Shown: positions 25,077-34,204, numbered from the stretch's first letter. The stretch is DNA of 64,000 nt from an uncultured Eggerthellaceae bacterium (GCA_934668515.1 CAKUNS010000001.1:56206-120205), one strand, 5' to 3'. Translations and numbers: made by a program. Notes: a model not told the origin generated them from the letters alone.

Positions 25077-26654
25077 TTAATGAGCAGCTTGTTTCGCGAG
25101 GAATTCTTTGACGGCATTCTCGATGGCGCCTTGGTTGCCGTCGATCGCTTCGGTGAACCTGATGGGCAGCTCCTCGAGCGCGGCAAGTCCCGCGGGAATG
25201 TTGTCCTGTCCCGTCTCGCTTGCAACCAGCTCATTCAGCTTGCACCCGGAAAGCTCGGCAACATCTTGGGGAAGCTCGTCTTCAAGCGAAAGCTCGTGAA
25301 GCGCTTTGTATACGTTGTTGCCGAATTTCGCCCAATGAGCGGTGCTGGCGATAAGAACGGGGACGTCGTTGTCACGCAGGTTCTCAGCAACCTGATAGGC
25401 GACGGCGGTGTGCGGATCAAGCAGGTAGCCGTACCGGTCGAACACCTCGTGAACAACCTTGAGACATGTGTCGTTGTCGATAGCGTCGGCGCGGAAGACC
25501 TGGCGCATCTTCTCGAATGTGTCGCGATCGACGCGGAAGGCTTTGTTCTCTTTCAGATCACGCATCCATTTGGCGATGGCATCGGAATCGCGCCCTGTGA
25601 TCTCAAAGAGCTGACGCTCGAGGTTCGAAGAGACAAGGATATCCATCGACGGCGAAGGCGTTTTCGCAAAGACGCGATCGCTGATGTCGTAAGAACCCGT
25701 GTTGATGAAGTCGGTCAGCACGCGGTTTTCGTTGCTGGCGCAGAACAGCATGCGGATGGGGGTCCCCATGCGCATGGCGTAATAGGCGGCAAGGATATTG
25801 CCGAAGTTGCCTGTAGGCACGCACACGTCGATGGGATCGCCTGCGGCAACGGCTCCCTTGGCGACAAGGCGGGCGTATGCCGAGATGTAGTAGACGACCT
25901 GAGGAAGGAGGCGCCCCCAGTTGATGGAGTTGGCGCTGGACAGCGCGATGCCGTACTGCTTGTGAAGCTCTTCGGCGAAATCGTCGTCGCCGAAGACGTT
26001 CTTGGCGCCGGTCTGGCAGTCGTCGAAGTTGCCGCGAACGGCCCAAACAGTCACATTCTCACCGCGTTGCGTTGCCATTTGGCGATATTGGATGTCGCTG
26101 ACGCCGTCCTTGGGGTACATGACGCCGATCGATACGCCGTCGACATCGCGGAAGCCTTCAAGTGCGGCTTTGCCCGTGTCGCCCGAGGTGGCAACCAGGA
26201 TCATATGCGCGTCATCGAGCTCCCCCTGGTCGCGAAGGTGCTTTGCGCTGGCGCTGAAGAAGCGGGGAAGGCACTGGAGTGCCATGTCCTTGAATGCGCT
26301 GGTCGGGCCATGCCACAGCTCAAGAATGTGCGTGTTCTCGTCAAGTGAGGTGATGGGACAGATGTCGGCGTCATCGAAGTTGTCGCCGTATGCCTCGGAC
26401 GTGATGCGCTGAAGCTCCTCATGTGAAAGGTCGATGCCGAATGATTCGAAAACCAATGCAGCTTGCTGGGCGTAGGGGAGTTTTGCCAGATCGCAGATTT
26501 CGTCGATGGTGAATGAAGGAATCTGCTGAGGAACGAAAAGACCGCCGCCGTTGGCCAAGCCGCGGATTACTGCCTGAGTGAACGTGACAGGCTCGGTGCA
26601 GACGCCGCGCGTGTCGATATACCTGTTGTCGGAGAGCGGTTGTTTCAAAACCAT
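25077..26654 (-). CDS. thrC: Threonine synthase
   Basis: 525 residues from ATG 26654. The start matches class I threonine synthases (YIDTRG...FTQAVIRGLANGGGLFVP), the PLP lysine is Lys122 in GPTSAFKDMAL, and the glycine-rich phosphate loop is in TGNFGNILAAYYA. It converts phosphohomoserine to threonine. The frame remains open upstream to about 26897, but homology begins at 26654, with an AGGGA site before it. Convergent with the end of the Tad operon. Confidence 0.95.
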   Translation of the reverse strand: MVLKQPLSDNRYIDTRGVCTEPVTFTQAVIRGLANGGGLFVPQQIPSFTIDEICDLAKLPYAQQAALVFESFGIDLSHEELQRITSEAYGDNFDDADICPITSLDENTHILELWHGPTSAFKDMALQCLPRFFSASAKHLRDQGELDDAHMILVATSGDTGKAALEGFRDVDGVSIGVMYPKDGVSDIQYRQMATQRGENVTVWAVRGNFDDCQTGAKNVFGDDDFAEELHKQYGIALSSANSINWGRLLPQVVYYISAYARLVAKGAVAAGDPIDVCVPTGNFGNILAAYYAMRMGTPIRMLFCASNENRVLTDFINTGSYDISDRVFAKTPSPSMDILVSSNLERQLFEITGRDSDAIAKWMRDLKENKAFRVDRDTFEKMRQVFRADAIDNDTCLKVVHEVFDRYGYLLDPHTAVAYQVAENLRDNDVPVLIASTAHWAKFGNNVYKALHELSLEDELPQDVAELSGCKLNELVASETGQDNIPAGLAALEELPIRFTEAIDGNQGAIENAVKEFLAKQAAH

Positions 26655-26712
26655 GTGAGCGTCCCTTTCCGTTTCGGGGCGAATGCCGAACCGTTTTGCT
26701 TCGTGCAGGGCG

Positions 26713-26740
26713 ATTATATCCCTAGTAGGTGCCCTGTGAG
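26713..26740 (-). promoter_or_regulatory. thrC: Probable thrC promoter
   Basis: On the minus strand, TATAAT (26718-26713) is preceded by CTCACA (26740-26735) with 16 bases between. Transcription would begin near 26706 with a leader of about 50 bases. CAGGGC/GCCCTG arms flank the -10 element and might be an operator. Confidence 0.5.
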
Positions 26741-26973
26741 CTGCGGTGTCTTGTTTCATGCAAAGCCCAGCATCATGAAACCAGGTGGAAACGGGAATGT
26801 CTGACACGCGCTGCTTGCGGCCAGGTGGGGGAGTGCCGACGCGCGTTGCTCGAAGCGGATGGGAGTGTGGACGCTTGGCATGAACAGTCGCGGCCATTTC
26901 TCCGCTTCGGTTCGAATTGATGAAAGTTCAATATGTGCAACTTATGAAGAAGTAAACCAAAGAAAACTTACTG

Positions 26974-27003
26974 TTGACAATGCTCAGCATGTAACCCTAA
27001 ACT
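26974..27003 (+). promoter_or_regulatory. Probable promoter of the structured RNA / MntR-like gene
   Basis: TTGACA (26974-26979) and TAAACT (26998-27003) are 18 bases apart on the plus strand. The -10 box lies inside AACCCTAAACTAAC, a motif repeated near this gene, so a repressor bound there would block the promoter. The stretch 26741-26973 before it holds no gene that I can support. Confidence 0.5.
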
Positions 27004-27084
27004 AACAAATGTCGAAAGGGTCAAGCAACGACCTCGGGAAACAGTCGAAAAGCCGATTCGACCTTGATGTTGTCCTAGTTTAGG
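26994..27084. promoter_or_regulatory. Inverted pair of AACC(C)TAAACTA sites
   Basis: CCTAAACTA at 26996-27004 recurs as its reverse complement TAGTTTAGG at 27076-27084. A related site, AACCTAAACCAAC, is at 27825-27837 after the regulator gene. AACCTAA equals the half-site of DtxR-type boxes (TTAGGTT...), which suits the MntR/DtxR-type gene at 27291. Binding is inferred. Confidence 0.45.
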
Positions 27085-27111
27085 TTCCTTCGATTTTGAA
27101 AAGCCAATCCG

Positions 27112-27250
27112 GCGGTGAAGATTCCTCTCTCGTCTGATCATTCACCGCAAAATTACCGGCAAGAGGGTCCACCCCCCCCCTCTCTCCTCCCTCTTGCCGG
27201 TCCCTTGAAATCTGAATCCCCGATGGTCCCGACGGACGGTCGGGGATTTT
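27112..27250 (+). ncRNA. Candidate structured RNA: three successive hairpins ending in a terminator
   Basis: Three perfect inverted repeats follow each other. GCGGTGAA (27112-27119) pairs with TTCACCGC (27141-27148). ACCGGCAAGAGGG (27155-27167) pairs with CCCTCTTGCCGGT (27189-27201) around a 21-base pyrimidine loop that contains a run of nine or more C. AATCCCCGA (27215-27223) pairs with TCGGGGATT (27240-27248) and ends in TTTT. The last one is a terminator 40 bases before the MntR-like ATG. It could be an independent small RNA or an attenuating leader; I do not recognise a known riboswitch class. Confidence 0.6.
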
Positions 27251-27290
27251 GCATGTTGTGACCGTACGATTCGAATAATGGAGCTTGTAA

Positions 27291-27674
27291 ATGAAGGTTT
27301 CCAAATCGCATGAAGACTACCTTGAAGCGATTGTTGAGCTGGGCGGCAGTACCGAGCAGGCCGTTCGCTCGGTCGATATCGCCAAGAAGATGGGGGTCTC
27401 GAAGGCGTCTGTAAACAAAGCTCTCTCGCTTCTTAAAGAGAAGGGCTTTCTTGATCAGCCTTATTACGGCGACGCGACTCTTACCCCCGCTGGCTATGAA
27501 TATGGCTGCAAGATCGTCGAACGCCACAACCTCCTTGTTGCCTTCATGGAGAAGGTTCTTGGCGTTCCCGCTGACATGGCCGAAGAAGAAGCTCATGTGA
27601 TGGAACATGCCATCAGCGACGATTCGTTCGAAAAGTGGACCGAGTACATCAGGCGTCTCGGCATCGAATACTAA
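27291..27674 (+). CDS. Short MntR/DtxR-family metal-dependent regulator
   Basis: 127 residues. The winged helix-turn-helix (SHEDYLEAIVELGG...VRSVDIAKKMGVSKASVNKALSLLKEKGF) and the metal-binding dimer domain (RHNLL, EEEAHVMEH) are present. There is no C-terminal SH3-like domain, so it is MntR-sized rather than DtxR/IdeR-sized. It should sense Mn(II) or Fe(II) and repress uptake genes, but no transporter gene adjoins it. GGAG at 27280 supports the ATG. Motif copies around it suggest autoregulation. Confidence 0.85.
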   Translation: MKVSKSHEDYLEAIVELGGSTEQAVRSVDIAKKMGVSKASVNKALSLLKEKGFLDQPYYGDATLTPAGYEYGCKIVERHNLLVAFMEKVLGVPADMAEEEAHVMEHAISDDSFEKWTEYIRRLGIEY

Positions 27675-27824
27675 ACTGCCTGGTTGGCGGGCGCCGCGTA
27701 TCGAGGTCGCCCGATCGTCTCCTAAGACGCCTTCGTTGCGCGTTAGCAGCTTCAAGAAAACACAGAGCGGATACATCGTCGGTTTGACGATGTGGTATTC
27801 TGATTTGGCTCAAGCATTACACGA

Positions 27825-27837
27825 AACCTAAACCAAC
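27825..27837 (+). promoter_or_regulatory. Third AACCTAAACCAAC site
   Basis: This copy lies 27 bases before the TTG start of the division gene at 27864 and resembles the two sites before the MntR-like gene. If it is an operator, metal supply would also influence the downstream operon. Confidence 0.35.
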
Positions 27838-27863
27838 CACGATGCTTCAGGGAGCCCAATCCA

Positions 27864-29009
27864 TTGTCTCAGCGATCGAATATCGTGTCGTTCGATGCGG
27901 CGAAGCGCGGCAGCGCCTCGCGGTCTCGTCGTGCCTCCGGTAGCTCTCGCTCCGAGGACTTCTACTCCGATTTCGCCGAATCTCTGGACCGCTACGATGC
28001 GGCTGCGAAAGCGCAAAGCCGCCGTCGTGGCTCGGCCTCTCGTCGTTCAGCATTCGCTTATCTTGATCAGGCAAAAGAGCCGGTCGCTCGCTCTTCGTCC
28101 CGTCGCTCGCCTTCGGCAGGCGCGGTGGTTTCCCGCCCCGCGCAGCCCAAGTCGTCGGGCCTCTCGTCGCTTTCTGACGAGGAATTCTGGGCCGAGATGC
28201 GTGGCGACAAGCCTGCCTCCAGCGTGGGCTCTTCGTTCTCGGTGATTCGCGGCGGCGCATCCGCGTCGACCGTTTCGGCATCCGCGGGTTCCGATCGCAA
28301 GGTCGACTCAAGTCTGGAGGATCGATTCGGTGGCGAAGAGTTCGACAACGAAAAAGCCAATGCCGAAGTGAATGCGTCGAAAGCGGAGCGAAAGCGTCGC
28401 AAGCGTGCGAAAGACCGCGCTGGCCGCATGTTCGCCGAGCAGTTCGGCTCTGATGACGCCCCCTCGTCTGGCGAGGGTTCGCCTCGCGCTGCTGTCTATG
28501 AAGGCAAGATGGGGAAGAACGCTCGCAAAGCAGCGCGTCTTGTCCCCAGCGGCAAGGCGGTTGCCCAGGGTTTGTCCAGCTTCAACCCCGCGGCGTTCCT
28601 GTCCAACTTATTCCTTTCTCGCCGTGGCATGATCGCTGCGGTGGTCTTCGTGTGCTTGGTTGGCTCGTTCATCAGCATTTATGGCCCTGCCCAGCAGTAC
28701 TATCAGTCCATTCGCGACAACGATCGCACGCAGGCCCAGTACGCCGCGATCGAGGCCCGAAGCGATGCTCTTGAAGCTCAGAACGACCGTCTTACCAGCG
28801 ACGCCGGCGTTGAGACCATCGCTCACAAGGATTACGGCTGGGTGAAGCAGGGCGAGCAAACCGCCAAGGTCGAGGGCCTTTCCGACTCGGCCTACGCGAA
28901 GGAAGAGGCTGGAAGCACCATTACCGCCAATGTTGCCATCGGTAACATCGACTACCCCGAGACTTGGTACTCGCCTATTCTGGATAAATTCTTCGGGGTT
29001 GGGCAGTAG
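27864..29009 (+). CDS. DivIC/FtsB-like septum protein with long basic cytoplasmic region
   Basis: 381 residues. About 255 N-terminal residues are low-complexity, rich in Ser, Arg, Ala and Lys, and probably disordered. A single membrane segment follows (about residues 258-278, MIAAVVFVCLVGSFISIYG), then a short coiled coil (IRDNDRTQAQYAAIEARSDAL...) and HKDYGWVKQGEQTAKV, the region typical of DivIC/FtsB. Start is TTG 27864 with GGGAGCC upstream. It likely acts in the divisome. The next gene begins two bases after its stop. Confidence 0.72.
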   Translation: MSQRSNIVSFDAAKRGSASRSRRASGSSRSEDFYSDFAESLDRYDAAAKAQSRRRGSASRRSAFAYLDQAKEPVARSSSRRSPSAGAVVSRPAQPKSSGLSSLSDEEFWAEMRGDKPASSVGSSFSVIRGGASASTVSASAGSDRKVDSSLEDRFGGEEFDNEKANAEVNASKAERKRRKRAKDRAGRMFAEQFGSDDAPSSGEGSPRAAVYEGKMGKNARKAARLVPSGKAVAQGLSSFNPAAFLSNLFLSRRGMIAAVVFVCLVGSFISIYGPAQQYYQSIRDNDRTQAQYAAIEARSDALEAQNDRLTSDAGVETIAHKDYGWVKQGEQTAKVEGLSDSAYAKEEAGSTITANVAIGNIDYPETWYSPILDKFFGVGQ

Positions 29010-29011
29010 CC

Positions 29012-29983
29012 ATGGTCGATTCGTTCCTGCCGGTTTGCCGCATCGCCGCAATCGATATCGGTACGGTCACGTGCCGCATGCTTGTTGCCGACGTCGATGC
29101 GCAGGGCGGCATGCGCGAGCTTTGCCGCGAATATGCCATCGCCAACCTGGGCGAAGGCGTCGATGCCACGCGTCGCTTGAAACCGCAGGCCATCGAGCGC
29201 GTTGCCGACATCGTCAAACGATATCTGGCTAAGCTCGAATCGCTGAACGACGCCGTGCACAATCCCTTCAGTCTGAAGCCGCGAATCGTCGCGCTGGCTA
29301 CCTCGGCATCGCGTGACGCCGAAAACGCCGCCGACTTCACGAACCGCATGCGCGATCTGGGCGTCGAGGTGCGCGTCATCCCCGGCGAACTTGAAGCCGC
29401 TCTTTCTTTCTCGGGCGCTACGGCGGAATTCCCCGGCGAATCGGCGGTCGTCGTCGACGTCGGCGGCGGTTCGACTGAGGTCGTCGCAGGTCAATCGGGG
29501 GACGCCCCCGCTCTGGCGAAATCGTTCGACATCGGGTGCCGTCGCATGACCGAGCGCTTCCTGAAAACCGACACCCCAACTGCGGCCGAGATCGAAGCCG
29601 CACGCACGTGGATGCGCGACCAGATGGCGCCGTACTTCGCCGATCTTCACTCGCATGGGTTCACCGGTGCGCGTATGGTTGCAGTGGCGGGTACGGCAAC
29701 GACCGTCGTTTCCGTACGCGAGGCCATGGAAACCTATGACTCGTCCCGCGTTCACAAAGCGTGCGTCACGCGTGGGCAGCTTGACAGCATCGCCAGCCGC
29801 CTGGGGTCGCAGCCTTTGGCAACCCGCCGTCAGACGGTCGGCCTTGATCCGGACAGAGCCCCCGTGATCGTGGCGGGCTTCTTGATCTTGCAAACGATCA
29901 TGGATCTTTTGGGTGTCTCGGAGTTCACGGTAAGCGAGTCGGACATCCTTCAAGGTATTGTTTTGCGGGTAGCCAACGAATAG
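29012..29983 (+). CDS. Ppx/GppA-family phosphatase (exopolyphosphatase)
   Basis: 323 residues of the actin-like ATPase fold: AAIDIGTVTCRMLVAD (phosphate loop 1), ATSASRDAEN, VVVDVGGGSTEVV (loop 2) and VAVAGTATTV. Hydrolyses polyphosphate or pppGpp. It follows the FtsB-like gene directly. In actinobacteria ppx commonly follows a DivIC/FtsB-type gene, which supports both calls. Confidence 0.9.
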   Translation: MVDSFLPVCRIAAIDIGTVTCRMLVADVDAQGGMRELCREYAIANLGEGVDATRRLKPQAIERVADIVKRYLAKLESLNDAVHNPFSLKPRIVALATSASRDAENAADFTNRMRDLGVEVRVIPGELEAALSFSGATAEFPGESAVVVDVGGGSTEVVAGQSGDAPALAKSFDIGCRRMTERFLKTDTPTAAEIEAARTWMRDQMAPYFADLHSHGFTGARMVAVAGTATTVVSVREAMETYDSSRVHKACVTRGQLDSIASRLGSQPLATRRQTVGLDPDRAPVIVAGFLILQTIMDLLGVSEFTVSESDILQGIVLRVANE

Positions 29984-30035
29984 TGCCCATCGGGGCTTGC
30001 ATTCTTTGCTAAAGTGAACAACGTCGTGCGCGAAT

Positions 30036-30120
30036 GGGAGCGTGGCGGAATTGGCATACGCAGCGGACTTAAAATCCGCCGCCTTCGGGCTTGTGGGTTC
30101 GAGTCCCACCGCTCCTACCA
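30036..30120 (+). tRNA. tRNA-Leu (anticodon TAA), CCA encoded
   Basis: 85-base type II tRNA: acceptor GGGAGCG/CGCTCCT with a G1-U72 wobble, anticodon stem GCGGA/TCCGC with loop CTTAAAA (anticodon TAA), a long variable arm CGCCTTCGGGCT-like hairpin, T-arm GTGGGTTCGAGTCCCAC, and an encoded ACCA end. Confidence 0.94.
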
Positions 30121-30242
30121 GTCCAAGAACGCGCAGTCGACGTTTGTCGGCACGTGCTTTTTGGGGGAAGGCGCACGCGGGTGGCGTTTAGACGTCGCCT
30201 CGTTTGTTAAGCACTATCGTGAAGCAGGGGACAGAGAAATCC

Positions 30243-31295
30243 ATGCCTAGCATCAATGAAATCCTCGCCCAGGGCGGCAAACCTGGTTCGTTCGAAGAGT
30301 ATCTTGCGTCCTACGCCGACCAGGTCGGCGAGCTTATCAACGCATTCATTCCGCGCGGTTCGCATCCCGATATGGACAAGTACCTGTACGATCCGCTGCG
30401 TCGCTACAGCCAGAACGGTGGCAAGCGCCATCGTCCGCTGATCTGCTTCGCTGCATGCCTGGCCGTTGGCGGCAACGCCGAAAGGGCGGTCAGCGCAGCT
30501 GCCGCAATCGAGCACTTCCATACCGCAGCGCTCATTCATGACGACATCGCCGACGAGGCCGAGCTTCGCCGCGGCGAGCCCTGTCTGCACCTTACTGAGG
30601 GAACGGGCCTTGCCATCAACATGGGTGACCTGGGGCTTTCCTTGGTGAACGGCACGGTCATCGAGGACCCGATCCTCGACGACGCCACCAAGGTCCGCGT
30701 CATCAAGGAACTCATTGACATGACGCGCCGCACCATCGAGGGTCAGGCTCTTGATATCGGTTGGGCGCGGGACGGCCGTTACGACATCACGCCCGAGGAT
30801 TACCTCACCATGGCTACGCACAAGACGGCTCACTACTCGGGTGCCGTGCCCCTGGCCATCGGCGCGATCGTGGGCGGCGGCACTGACGTCCAGGTGGAGG
30901 CGCTGCGTAACTACGGCCTTGATACCGGCTTGGCGTTCCAGATTCAGGATGACCTGCTGAATCTTATTGGCAAGACGGAAAGCACCAAGAAGGGCTTCCG
31001 TGACGACATCACCGAAGGCAAGCGCACGCTTGTGGTGGTTCACGCTCTGCAGAACGCCGACGAGGCCGATCGTAAGCGCATCATCGAGATCCTCTCTTCG
31101 AAGGAGAAGGATCCGGTGGTGCTTGAAGAGGCCGTCCAGATCATGCAGAAATCGGGCAGCATCGATTACGCCCGCTCGTACGCCGAGAACCTTACCAGCA
31201 TCGCGAAGAACCGCCTGATCGAGATGGTTCCTTCGTCGGATTCCCGCGATCTGCTGATCTCCATGGCTGATTGGTTCGTCAATCGCCTGAAGTAG
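30243..31295 (+). CDS. Trans-polyprenyl diphosphate synthase
   Basis: 350 residues. First aspartate-rich motif in LIHDDIADEAELRRG; second in FQIQDDLLN, which reads DDxxN instead of the usual DDxxD. GGKRHRP binds isopentenyl diphosphate. It makes prenyl chains for menaquinone or cell-wall lipid carriers; chain length cannot be read with confidence. ATG 30243 chosen because AGGGGAC precedes it and the family alignment starts soon after. Located just after tRNA-Leu. Confidence 0.9.
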   Translation: MPSINEILAQGGKPGSFEEYLASYADQVGELINAFIPRGSHPDMDKYLYDPLRRYSQNGGKRHRPLICFAACLAVGGNAERAVSAAAAIEHFHTAALIHDDIADEAELRRGEPCLHLTEGTGLAINMGDLGLSLVNGTVIEDPILDDATKVRVIKELIDMTRRTIEGQALDIGWARDGRYDITPEDYLTMATHKTAHYSGAVPLAIGAIVGGGTDVQVEALRNYGLDTGLAFQIQDDLLNLIGKTESTKKGFRDDITEGKRTLVVVHALQNADEADRKRIIEILSSKEKDPVVLEEAVQIMQKSGSIDYARSYAENLTSIAKNRLIEMVPSSDSRDLLISMADWFVNRLK

Positions 31296-31442
31296 TTCGC
31301 CTGCGTTTACGGCAACAACAACGACTCGCGGTAGCGCCTTGTCGGCTTGGTTCGGCAGGGCGCTATCGATTTTCTCGGGCGCTGCGAATCGGAAAAATCG
31401 CTCTGCCAATTCAATGTAAGGGTGATCCTTGGAGCGATGCGC

Positions 31443-32375
31443 ATGCCCGCATGGTCTATCATGGCAGGCATGGATACGATTAAACAAAGTGACAAAGGGC
31501 CCGCAGTCGAAGACGTCCAGCATCGCCTGGCTCGTATCGGCTTGCTTGACAGCGCCCATGTCGATGGCACATTCGGCCAGGAAACCGCACAGGCAGTTCG
31601 CGCCTTCTGCAAGAAGGAGTCGCTGCCCGAGTCCGACGAAGTCGACGAGCGCGTTTGGTCGGCTTTGGTCGACGCGTCATTCTCACTTGGCGATCGCACG
31701 TTGTTCCTTCGCATGCCGTATTTCCATGGCAACGACGTGCTCGATCTTCAGCAGGCTCTTGGCGCACTTGGTTTCTCGTGCGGCAACGAAGACGGCATTT
31801 TCGGCGCATACACCGAAGACGCCCTGCGTAAGTTCCAGGTGAACCTGGGCCTTCCCGCAGATGGCATCGCTGGTGCTTACACGTACGCCGCTATCCGCAA
31901 TCTCCATCATTCATGGGAGGGCAAAAAGCCCATCGACGTTCCTATCAACATCGGCTTTGCGCGTGCCGCCGATGTTCTGGAGCGTCATGCCCTGTGCCTG
32001 TTCGGCACCGATGCGTTCACGCGCAGTGTCGCGTCGCGCATGTCCAATTTGGCGCTTGCGACTAACCCGGCCTCGAAAATCCTGAGCGCCGATTCGCTTT
32101 TGGTCCGGCCCGATAATCGTATGCTCATGGTTCATATCATGTTGCCCGAGGAAACCTGCCCCGGCGACATTCCGTGCGTAAGCTATGCCCCCGAGGGGTC
32201 TTTGTCGCTGCGTCTTTCGGCTGCGTTCGAAACGCTTGCTGCAAAGGGCGCCAACCGTTTGGCCGTTGTCACCCCTGGCACTATGTGGGAAGACGCCGGC
32301 GAGGATCGTTCCGCACAGCATTTCGCAATCACGCTGCTTGATGCGCTTTGTCTAGCGTTGTCCAAGGAGAACTAA
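31443..32375 (+). CDS. Protein with two peptidoglycan-binding domains and an unrecognised C-terminal domain
   Basis: About 310 residues. Two PG_binding_1 repeats are visible: [17 protein letters not shown]...[16 protein letters not shown] and [15 protein letters not shown]...[16 protein letters not shown]. The C-terminal 130 residues do not show the zinc ligands of the amidase_3 domain that follows such repeats in CwlM-like proteins; I do not recognise that part. No signal peptide, so it may be cytoplasmic. The start is uncertain: 31443 has GGAG 8 bases upstream, while 31461 and 31470 are alternatives. It is 28 bases from leuC. Confidence 0.75.
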   Translation: MPAWSIMAGMDTIKQSDKGPAVEDVQHRLARIGLLDSAHVDGTFGQETAQAVRAFCKKESLPESDEVDERVWSALVDASFSLGDRTLFLRMPYFHGNDVLDLQQALGALGFSCGNEDGIFGAYTEDALRKFQVNLGLPADGIAGAYTYAAIRNLHHSWEGKKPIDVPINIGFARAADVLERHALCLFGTDAFTRSVASRMSNLALATNPASKILSADSLLVRPDNRMLMVHIMLPEETCPGDIPCVSYAPEGSLSLRLSAAFETLAAKGANRLAVVTPGTMWEDAGEDRSAQHFAITLLDALCLALSKEN

Positions 32376-32403
32376 CAGGAACAGAATGAGAGAAGGAGTA
32401 TCG

Positions 32404-33672
32404 ATGACGCGTCCTATGACCATTGCGGAGAAGATTTTGGCGGCTCACGCCGGACTCGATGAGGTAAGCCCTGGTCAGCTAGTTGAATGCAATCTCGATC
32501 TTGTTCTTTCGAATGATGTGACAACCCCAATCGCCATCAAGACGTTCAATGAGATCGGCGTTGGCAAGGTCTTCGATCCCACGCGCGTTCTTATCGTCCC
32601 CGACCACTACACGCCGAACAAAGACATCAACTCGGCCAAACAGGCCAAGGCCGCGCGCGATTTCGCTCGTGAGCAGGGCATCACCCATTATTGGGAGGTG
32701 GGCTGCGTGGGCGTCGAGCATGCTCTTCTGCCCGAGCAGGGCGTTGTTGGTGCGGGCGACCTGATCATTGGTGCTGACAGCCACACGTGCACGTACGGCG
32801 CGCTTGGCGCTTTCTCCACCGGCGTCGGCTCCACCGATGCGGGTGTTGGCTACGCAACAGGCAAGGCGTGGTTCAAAGTTCCCGAATCGTTGCTGTTCAA
32901 GATCGAAGGCGAGCTTGCCCCCGGCGTTACCGGTAAGGACGTCATCCTGTACATCATCGGCATGATCGGCGTTGACGGCGCCCTTTACTGCGCCATGGAA
33001 TTCACGGGAAGCGCCATTCGCTCTCTGAGCATGGACGAGCGCCTTACCATTTCCAACATGGCCATCGAAGCCGGCGGCAAAGCCGGCATCATCGAGGTCG
33101 ACGACGTCACGCGCGCTTACATGGACGGTCGCGTCGAGCGTCCTTATACCGAATACCATTCAGATCCCGATGCCCAGTATCGGAAGGTGTACGAAATCGA
33201 CGCCGCCGACATCCCACCGACGGTTGCTTTCCCGCATTTGCCCTCCAACACGCGTCCCGTTGCCGAGGCTCGCGATATCGTCATCGATCAGGCAGTTATC
33301 GGCAGCTGCACCAACGGCCGCATCGAGGACATGCGCCAGGCTGCTGCAGTGCTGAAGGGTCGCAAAGTCAGCCCCAATGTGCGTTGCATCATTATCCCCG
33401 CCACGCAGCAGGTTTACCGTCAGTGCATCGACGAGGGTCTCACACAGATCTTCCTTGATGCCAACTGCGCGGTTTCCACGCCGACGTGCGGTCCGTGCTT
33501 GGGCGGCTATATGGGTGTACTTGCCCCAGGTGAGCGCTCGATTTCAACCACCAATCGCAATTTCGTCGGCCGCATGGGCGACCCAACTAGTGAGGTTTAT
33601 CTGTCGTCGCCTGCTGTTGCTGCGGCATCTGCCGTTCTTGGGCACATCGGCTTGCCGACAGATTTGGATTAA
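32404..33672 (+). CDS. leuC: 3-isopropylmalate dehydratase large subunit
   Basis: 422 residues of the aconitase superfamily, shorter archaeal-type LeuC/HacA class. Iron-sulfur ligands are in GSCTNGR and in [14 protein letters not shown] (the CxxC pair). [13 protein letters not shown] is the conserved substrate region. Converts 2-isopropylmalate to 3-isopropylmalate with LeuD in leucine synthesis. ATG 32404 follows GAAGGAG; an upstream in-frame ATG at 32386 is less suited. Confidence 0.93.
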   Translation: MTRPMTIAEKILAAHAGLDEVSPGQLVECNLDLVLSNDVTTPIAIKTFNEIGVGKVFDPTRVLIVPDHYTPNKDINSAKQAKAARDFAREQGITHYWEVGCVGVEHALLPEQGVVGAGDLIIGADSHTCTYGALGAFSTGVGSTDAGVGYATGKAWFKVPESLLFKIEGELAPGVTGKDVILYIIGMIGVDGALYCAMEFTGSAIRSLSMDERLTISNMAIEAGGKAGIIEVDDVTRAYMDGRVERPYTEYHSDPDAQYRKVYEIDAADIPPTVAFPHLPSNTRPVAEARDIVIDQAVIGSCTNGRIEDMRQAAAVLKGRKVSPNVRCIIIPATQQVYRQCIDEGLTQIFLDANCAVSTPTCGPCLGGYMGVLAPGERSISTTNRNFVGRMGDPTSEVYLSSPAVAAASAVLGHIGLPTDLD

Positions 33673-33682
33673 GGAGCGTTTG

Positions 33683-34177
33683 ATGAAATTCGAGGGAGCA
33701 GTTCATAAATACGGTCGCGACGTCGACACCGACGTCATCATTCCGGCGCGCTACCTTACCACGTCCGATCCGGCCGAGCTTGCAAAGCATTGCTTGGAGG
33801 ATCTTGACTCCGAGTTCGTGAAGAAGGTCCGGCCGGGCGACATCATCGTTGCTGAAGAGAATTTCGGCTGCGGATCTTCGCGCGAGCATGCTCCTATCTG
33901 CATTAAAGCTGCAGGTGTGAGCGTCGTCATCGCGAAGAGCTTCGCGCGTATCTTCTACCGCAACGCCATCAACATCGGCTTGCCTATCATGGAATGCCCC
34001 AAAGCGGTTGATGCCATTAACAACGGTGACGTGGTCGAGGTCGATGCCGACACCGGCGTTATCGCCGATAAGACCACAGGTCAGACGTTTCAAGCCCAGC
34101 CTTTCCCGCCGTTCTTGCAAGAGATCATCGAAGAGGGCGGTTTGGTCGCTCGCACCAAGAAGATCCTTGGAAAGTAA
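33683..34177 (+). CDS. leuD: 3-isopropylmalate dehydratase small subunit
   Basis: 164 residues with [15 protein letters not shown] at the start, [12 protein letters not shown] in the middle and [17 protein letters not shown], all LeuD hallmarks. It pairs with LeuC. AAGGAG at 33671 overlaps the leuC stop, so the two genes are translated together. The partner leuB is 7.6 kb downstream beyond the pilus cassette. Confidence 0.95.
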   Translation: MKFEGAVHKYGRDVDTDVIIPARYLTTSDPAELAKHCLEDLDSEFVKKVRPGDIIVAEENFGCGSSREHAPICIKAAGVSVVIAKSFARIFYRNAINIGLPIMECPKAVDAINNGDVVEVDADTGVIADKTTGQTFQAQPFPPFLQEIIEEGGLVARTKKILGK

Positions 34178-34204
34178 GCGCGCCGGGTTCCTCGGCAGGC
34201 TTAC

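Noticed and set aside
25080..26348. Long plus-strand open frame opposite threonine synthase
   Set aside because: The minus-strand protein has full-length conserved threonine synthase motifs; the opposite frame has none.
26655..26973. T-box riboswitch in the thrC leader
   Set aside because: The conserved T-box sequence (AGGGTGGNACCGCG type) was not found on the minus strand, and the leader from the predicted promoter is only about 50 bases.
27155..27201. 13-bp inverted repeat as a terminator of the upstream region
   Set aside because: No U-run follows it and no gene precedes it on the plus strand; it is better explained as the middle hairpin of a structured RNA.
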